This document shows positions 59,444-64,000 of a DNA stretch of 64,000 nt, one piece after another (the stretch's first letter is position 1; each line of letters opens with the position of its first letter). The DNA is taken from NCBI RefSeq assembly GCF_039541915.1, contig NZ_BAABHD010000002.1, positions 62,001 to 126,000 of the forward strand. Direction: 5' to 3'. Under the pieces are notes generated by a model. It saw only the letters and a list, made by a program, of their open reading frames with translations, was not told the origin of the DNA and searched no databases. The stretch comes from Nibrella saemangeumensis. GTDB taxonomy: Bacteria; Bacteroidota; Bacteroidia; Cytophagales; Spirosomataceae. The position numbers were made by a program, and so were the translations under genes.

Positions 59444-61927
59444 TTAGTATGCAGCTTTCTCTACCTCACGCTCTTCGGGCAGGATAAAATGCATGGGTTT
59501 GCTTACCTTGTGCGGCAGCAAAGCAATTTCCAGCACCTGATCCACATTATCGACATAATGGAATGAGAGATCCTTAATATAGGTCATATTGATCTCCTCC
59601 ACATCTTTCCGGTTTTTGCTGCACAGGATGATTTCTTTCACCCCGGCCCGGTTAGCCGCCAGAATCTTTTCCTTGATACCACCCACCGGCAGCACCTTAC
59701 CCCGTAGGGTAATCTCGCCCGTCATCGCCAGGAACGGCCGCACCTTGCGCTGGGTGTAGATAGAAGCCATTGAGGTTAGCATGGTAATCCCGGCCGAGGG
59801 CCCATCTTTGGGCACGGCTCCAGCCGGCACATGCACGTGCAAATCATAACAACTGAAGATGCGATAGTCAATAGCCAACTCTTCGGCATGCGCTTTCAGG
59901 TACGAGAGCGCCGTGATGGCGGATTCTTTCATTACCTCACCTAACTGGCCTGAGAGGGTCAGTACGCCTTTGCCCCGGCTCAGGCTGGATTCGATCATCA
60001 GGATCTCCCCGCCTACCTGCGTCCAGGCCAGGCCCGTTACCATACCGGCAATGTCATCGTCCGAATACAGGTCTTTATCAAAAATCTCAGCCCCGAGCAT
60101 CTTCTGTACATCAGCGGGTTTGATCGTCCGCGGGTACTCTTCTTCCAATGCAATAGCCTTGGTTACTTTCCGGACCAAGGCACCAATCTTCTGTTCCAGG
60201 TTCCGTACACCGGACTCACGGGTATACCCTTCAATGATTCGCTGGATGGCTTTATCGTCAATAGTCAGATCTTTTGGCTTCAGGCCGTGATCTTTCCGCT
60301 GCTTTGGAATCAGGTATTTCTTGGCAATCTGAATCTTCTCCTCGACCGTGTAGCCGGCGATATCGATGATCTCCATCCGGTCACGCAGGGCGGGGTGAAT
60401 GGTATCGAGCGAGTTGGCCGTGGCAATAAACAGCACCCGCGACAGGTCGTACTCTACTTCCAGATAGTTATCAGTGAATGTTGAATTCTGCTCCGGATCG
60501 AGTACCTCCAGCAAAGCCGACGACGGATCTCCCCGAAAATCGGAACTTACCTTATCAATTTCATCCAGAATAAACACCGGATTCGAGGAGCCGCATTTCC
60601 GGATGTTCTGCACGATCTTGCCTGGCATAGCCCCAATATAGGTCTTGCGGTGACCACGTATCTCAGCCTCATCGTGTACGCCACCTAATGCCATACGGCT
60701 GTATTTCCGGCCCAATGCTTTTGCAATGGAACGCCCCAGCGAGGTTTTACCAACACCCGGAGGACCGTACAGACAAAGGATCGGTGCCTTCATGTCGTTC
60801 TTCATTTTCAGAACGGCCAGGTATTCAATAATCCGCTCCTTTACTTTTTCGAGCCCGAAGTGATCGGCATCCAGAATCTTCTGCGCTCGTTTCAGGTCGA
60901 AGTTGTCTTTGGTGTATTCATTCCAGGGCAGATCAACCATCAGTTCGATGTAGTTCATCGTCACCGGGTATTCCGGAGCCATGGGGTTTATACGCTGAAG
61001 CTTGGAAAGTTCTTTATCGAAATGGGCCCGCGTCTCGGTTGACCAGCGCTTGTGATCCGCCCGAATCCGGATTTCCTCCAGGTCGCGGTCGGGGCTGTCC
61101 ATGCCCAGTTCATCCTGTAACACTTTGATCTGCTGGCGCAGGAAATAATCCCGCTGCTGCTGGTCAATATCAGAACTGGCTTTAGTTTGTATCTCCCGTT
61201 TCAGTTCCAGCAATTGCACCTCGCGCAGCATATACTCCAGGAGCAATGTAGCCTGCTGGGCACCGTCGAGCAGCTCCAGCAACCGCTGTTTGTCCTGCAC
61301 TTCGGCGTTGATGTTGGACGACAGGAAGTGCAGCAAAAACATCGGGCTCTCGATATTATCGAGGGCGATACGAGCCTCCTGCGGAATCTCAGGGTTCAAA
61401 CGCAGAATTTTATAGGCGGCCTCCTTTACCGATTGAAGCAGCGCCTTACCTTCTTTCTTGTTGGCACCGGGGAAGTGGTCATCAATCTGCTTCACCGACG
61501 CGGCCATGTAAGGATCTTCCTGGGTTATCTGCTGAATTTCAAAACGCTTCTTGCCCTGAATAATGATCGTAATGTTACCGTCGGGTAAAGTAATCATCTT
61601 AATGATGTACGCGACGGTCCCCATACGGTACAGATCATCGGGAGCCGGTTCATCTTTTTGCTGGTTCAGTTGCGCCACTACCCCTATGATCCGATTACCC
61701 TTGTACGCCTTTTTGACCAGCCGGATAGACTTCTGACGGCCAACGGTAACAGGTATGACCATACCCGGAAACAAGACGGTATTCCGAACCGGCAGAATGG
61801 GCAGATCGGCCGGCAATTCATAATCATCATCTATATCTTCCGGCGCACCCAGTCGTACATCTACCAGGTCATCCAGATCAGTGTCAGTCAATAAGAGTCG
61901 AGTGGCTAATTCGTTGGTTAAGTTCAT
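59444..61927 (-). CDS. lon: Lon protease (ATP-dependent)
   Basis: 827 residues from the ATG at 61927 (MNLTNEL); the longer frame adds 28 residues not seen in the family. The N-terminal substrate-binding domain (PILPVRNTVLFPGMVIPVTVGR) is followed by the AAA+ module with Walker A GPPGVGKT (388-395) and Walker B VFILDEIDK, and the serine peptidase domain with the catalytic dyad Ser711 (PKDGPSAGI) and Lys754 (GGIKEK). It degrades misfolded and regulatory proteins in the cytoplasm. A classic heat-shock control element was not seen. The length and all motifs are complete. Confidence 0.98.
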   Translation of the reverse strand: MNLTNELATRLLLTDTDLDDLVDVRLGAPEDIDDDYELPADLPILPVRNTVLFPGMVIPVTVGRQKSIRLVKKAYKGNRIIGVVAQLNQQKDEPAPDDLYRMGTVAYIIKMITLPDGNITIIIQGKKRFEIQQITQEDPYMAASVKQIDDHFPGANKKEGKALLQSVKEAAYKILRLNPEIPQEARIALDNIESPMFLLHFLSSNINAEVQDKQRLLELLDGAQQATLLLEYMLREVQLLELKREIQTKASSDIDQQQRDYFLRQQIKVLQDELGMDSPDRDLEEIRIRADHKRWSTETRAHFDKELSKLQRINPMAPEYPVTMNYIELMVDLPWNEYTKDNFDLKRAQKILDADHFGLEKVKERIIEYLAVLKMKNDMKAPILCLYGPPGVGKTSLGRSIAKALGRKYSRMALGGVHDEAEIRGHRKTYIGAMPGKIVQNIRKCGSSNPVFILDEIDKVSSDFRGDPSSALLEVLDPEQNSTFTDNYLEVEYDLSRVLFIATANSLDTIHPALRDRMEIIDIAGYTVEEKIQIAKKYLIPKQRKDHGLKPKDLTIDDKAIQRIIEGYTRESGVRNLEQKIGALVRKVTKAIALEEEYPRTIKPADVQKMLGAEIFDKDLYSDDDIAGMVTGLAWTQVGGEILMIESSLSRGKGVLTLSGQLGEVMKESAITALSYLKAHAEELAIDYRIFSCYDLHVHVPAGAVPKDGPSAGITMLTSMASIYTQRKVRPFLAMTGEITLRGKVLPVGGIKEKILAANRAGVKEIILCSKNRKDVEEINMTYIKDLSFHYVDNVDQVLEIALLPHKVSKPMHFILPEEREVEKAAY

Positions 61928-62106
61928 ATAAGTATCTGCCAAAACGGCAGCTTTCTGCAAATTATGTCGGTCGAAAAAACGGCTATGGGTAAGGAGGAAT
62001 ATGTAATGCAAGCACTATGCCAGCGCCGGTACTACATAAACCAATTGGAGGCAGAGTTGTCCTGCAAAGTAATTAATTGAGAGAGCTTTCGAAAACAAAT
62101 TTATTA

Positions 62107-62619
62107 TTAGAGGGCGATTTCCTGCACCGGCTGATTTTTCCGGAACATCAGCGTTTTTTTCTGGCCCTGGTACTGTAGATTCAACAGGTTTACCTGGTCG
62201 TTAAAAAGCTCCATCAACACATCGTACTGAACCGTTCCGCCCTTAAATGGCTCGGGATGAGGCATCTCCAGATACACCCAGTTAGCGTCTCCCTCCGGCT
62301 CATGTCCCAGGTATTGAAACGGCTTCCGCTGCTTTTGGGGAGTGATAATGGCAAAATGCTTCCTAATGTATTTCTCAATCAGCAGATCATTGTTGTCATT
62401 AGCAGTCAGTTTGACCTTCTGCCCATTATTTTCCTGCGTCAATGCCGTTTCAAAGTCGTCGGTAAAAATACGAACACTAATCTCAAAGGTCTTCTCTTTG
62501 GCGTTGTACTGCATCTGGGTCAGACTGGTATGAAAGTCATGAAGCAAAAGTGGCCGGCTACCACTCAGGCAGCCAGCCAGCAACAGGATCACTATTGTTA
62601 GTATGACAGGGTTCTTCAA
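62107..62619 (-). CDS. DUF6702 family lipoprotein
   Basis: 170 residues. The signal ends in LLLAGC, so Cys17 is a clean lipidation site. The mature part has the DUF6702 pattern: HDFHTSLTQMQYNAKEKTFEISVRIFTDDFETALTQ, YIRKHFAI and WVYLEMPHPE. The family is common in Bacteroidota, often beside M16 or rseP-type genes, and has no known role. It starts 2 bp after the rseP stop, so both are one operon, which hints at a role in envelope maintenance. Confidence 0.88.
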   Translation of the reverse strand: MKNPVILTIVILLLAGCLSGSRPLLLHDFHTSLTQMQYNAKEKTFEISVRIFTDDFETALTQENNGQKVKLTANDNNDLLIEKYIRKHFAIITPQKQRKPFQYLGHEPEGDANWVYLEMPHPEPFKGGTVQYDVLMELFNDQVNLLNLQYQGQKKTLMFRKNQPVQEIAL

Positions 62620-62621
62620 CG

Positions 62622-63938
62622 TCAGAACACAGCTTTAAATACGTCATTGAAAATAGCAAAAGCCATCAGACCGAGCAGGATGACCATACCTACCCGCTGC
62701 GCAGCTTCCAGGAACCGGTCAGACGGTTTACGGCCCGATACAATTTCGTACAGCAGCAGCACCGAGTGGCCGCCATCCAGCGCCGGAATCGGCAAAGCGT
62801 TCATAAAGGCCAGGGCCATCGACAGCAGACCGGTAATAGCCCAGAACCGCTCCCAAACCCAAACGCCACCGAACAGGTTCTGCGCGATACCGATCGGACC
62901 GCTGATAGCTTTGGAGGCCGACACATCACCCCGAAAGATCTTACCGAAGCCCTTGATGTTATCATACACTACCTGAAACGCCCGCTGTGTACCGACAACC
63001 ACTGCCTCACCAAATGTATATTCCTGCGTCGTGTATTTCAGCAGAAATTCAGGATAAAACCCAATAGTCCCCTCTGGCGTAACGGTTAGGTTCAGGGTAA
63101 CCGGATTACCATTCCGCTCAACACCCAGGACGATGGGCTTGCCGGCTAATGGCTTTACCGCATCCTGGAATTCATGATAAAACCGAATCGGCCGTCCATT
63201 GACGCTGGTGATGATGTCGTCTTTCCGGAGACCTGCCCGGGCGGCCGGTTGGTCGGGTGCCAGTTCCTTTACCTTAAAAGGCTGAATGGGCTCAACAAAC
63301 GGTCCGGCACTCTTCTTATCAGAAAGTTTTTCAATGAAGTTATTAGGAATGTACACATCCACCAACTGACCATTCCGTTCAACCGTGTAATAACTGTTGT
63401 TACCCAGGAACACATCTGAACTCCGGATGGCGTAGAAATCCGAAAAGGGTTTCCCGTTGATCTTAACAATTCTATCGCCCGTTTGCAACCCAATCTCGCG
63501 GGCCAGATCGTAGGCAACAATACCGTATTTAGCATCTTCGGCCGCCAGGAAGGTATTACCGTTTTTGTAGGTAAGGGCCACAAAAACAACGATACCGGTA
63601 ATGATGTTGACAATAATTCCACCCAGCATCACGACAAGCCGCTGCCAGGCCGGTTTAGCGCGAAATTCCCAGGGCTTCGGGGGCGCTTTCATCTGTTCGG
63701 TATCAAGTGACTCGTCAATCATACCGGAGATTTTGACAAAGCCACCCAGGGGGACCGCTCCTAAGCCGTATTCGGTTTCGCCCCGTTTAATGCTGAATAC
63801 TTTTGGCGGGAATCCAATGAAATACTGCTCAACCCGCATACCAAACATTTTGGCGGCCAGTAAGTGCCCCAGTTCATGCAGTCCCACCAGGATGGAGAGC
63901 CCCAGAATGAGCTGCCCCGCCATTATTAAAATTTCCAT
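62622..63938 (-). CDS. rseP: RIP metalloprotease RseP (site-2 protease)
   Basis: 438 residues, inner-membrane zinc protease. HELGH at residues 21-25 in the first helix gives the HExxH site, and the LDGG motif (NALPIPALDGGHSVLL) near the C-terminus gives the third ligand. Two PDZ-like domains lie in the periplasmic part (LAREIGLQTGDRIVKINGKPFSDF and PAARAGLRKDDIITSVNGRPIRFYHEF). It cuts membrane-bound anti-sigma factors and signal peptides within the membrane. The membrane anti-sigma at 19.8 kb could be one of its substrates, by inference. It is followed by the DUF6702 gene. Confidence 0.97.
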   Translation of the reverse strand: MEILIMAGQLILGLSILVGLHELGHLLAAKMFGMRVEQYFIGFPPKVFSIKRGETEYGLGAVPLGGFVKISGMIDESLDTEQMKAPPKPWEFRAKPAWQRLVVMLGGIIVNIITGIVVFVALTYKNGNTFLAAEDAKYGIVAYDLAREIGLQTGDRIVKINGKPFSDFYAIRSSDVFLGNNSYYTVERNGQLVDVYIPNNFIEKLSDKKSAGPFVEPIQPFKVKELAPDQPAARAGLRKDDIITSVNGRPIRFYHEFQDAVKPLAGKPIVLGVERNGNPVTLNLTVTPEGTIGFYPEFLLKYTTQEYTFGEAVVVGTQRAFQVVYDNIKGFGKIFRGDVSASKAISGPIGIAQNLFGGVWVWERFWAITGLLSMALAFMNALPIPALDGGHSVLLLYEIVSGRKPSDRFLEAAQRVGMVILLGLMAFAIFNDVFKAVF

Positions 63939-64000
63939 TCGGTTTAGTACACTAGAAAATAAAGAATTTACAACTTAAGGCGATCTGCGGTTCCTCAGCC

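Noticed and set aside
63939..64000. Possible end of another minus-strand gene beyond rseP
   Set aside because: A short frame ending near 63950 can be read, but with only about 60 bases no family can be recognised, so no feature is called.
1..64000. CRISPR array, prophage, insertion sequence or replication origin
   Set aside because: I looked for regularly spaced repeats, transposase or integrase motifs and phage structural genes and found none; the toxin-antitoxin pair alone does not mark a mobile element.

Overview
The window looks like chromosomal DNA of a Bacteroidota bacterium, most likely a member of the Cytophagales close to Spirosoma and relatives. The reasons are a SusC/SusD outer-membrane pair, a PorE-like type IX secretion component, many exported glycan enzymes, Bacteroidota-type promoter boxes (TTTG and TAnnTTTG), few Shine-Dalgarno sequences, and families common in this phylum (DUF2911, DUF6702, ASPIC/UnbV lipoproteins). 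This is inference from gene content; there is no rRNA to confirm it. I see about 50 protein genes, one tRNA-Gly(CCC), many hairpin terminators, and no insertion sequence, prophage or CRISPR array.

Layout. 1-9.5 kb: the 3' end of a GH67 alpha-glucuronidase, a small secreted protein, a tandem pair of MFS transporters, a six-helix membrane protein with an M1 metallopeptidase, a probable lipoprotein and a DUF2911 protein. 9.6-16.2 kb: housekeeping genes (uvrB, ispE), a heme-copper oxidase subunit III and the PorE-like TPR/propeller/CRD/OmpA protein. 16.6-22.3 kb: an SGNH hydrolase lipoprotein, an alpha-methylacyl-CoA racemase-like enzyme, an ECF sigma/anti-sigma pair, an acyl-CoA dehydrogenase and an outer-membrane beta-barrel protein. 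22.3-31.3 kb: aldo/keto reductase, a large FG-GAP/ASPIC lipoprotein and the SusD-SusC pair. 31.3-36.7 kb: DoxX, tRNA-Gly, an exported GH9 glycanase and an OPT transporter. 36.7-45.7 kb: a Tat-exported serine hydrolase, a YdeP-type molybdopterin oxidoreductase, a DUF5009 membrane protein, then an exported AGE-type epimerase with a fibronectin III domain, followed 7 bp later by a cytochrome c-PQQ sugar dehydrogenase fusion. 45.8-55.9 kb: tandem universal stress protein, L,D-transpeptidase, PQQ-type propeller protein, MarR regulator, ParE-type toxin-antitoxin pair, alpha/beta hydrolase, AI-2E transporter and unknowns. 56-64 kb: exported lactonase, aldose 1-epimerase, a second AGE paralogue, lon, a DUF6702 protein and rseP.

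How it fits together. Several genes point to plant polysaccharide use: GH67, GH9, SusCD, the two MFS transporters and two AGE paralogues. The most interesting set is the exported AGE-FnIII enzyme with the cytochrome c-sugar dehydrogenase (42.3-45.7 kb), considered with the exported lactonase and mutarotase 10 kb away. Together they could isomerise aldoses outside the cytoplasm, oxidise them and open the lactones. That pathway is a hypothesis. The second AGE paralogue (58.2-59.4 kb) appears to lack one of the two catalytic histidines and a conserved arginine of the family, so it may have a different activity or none.
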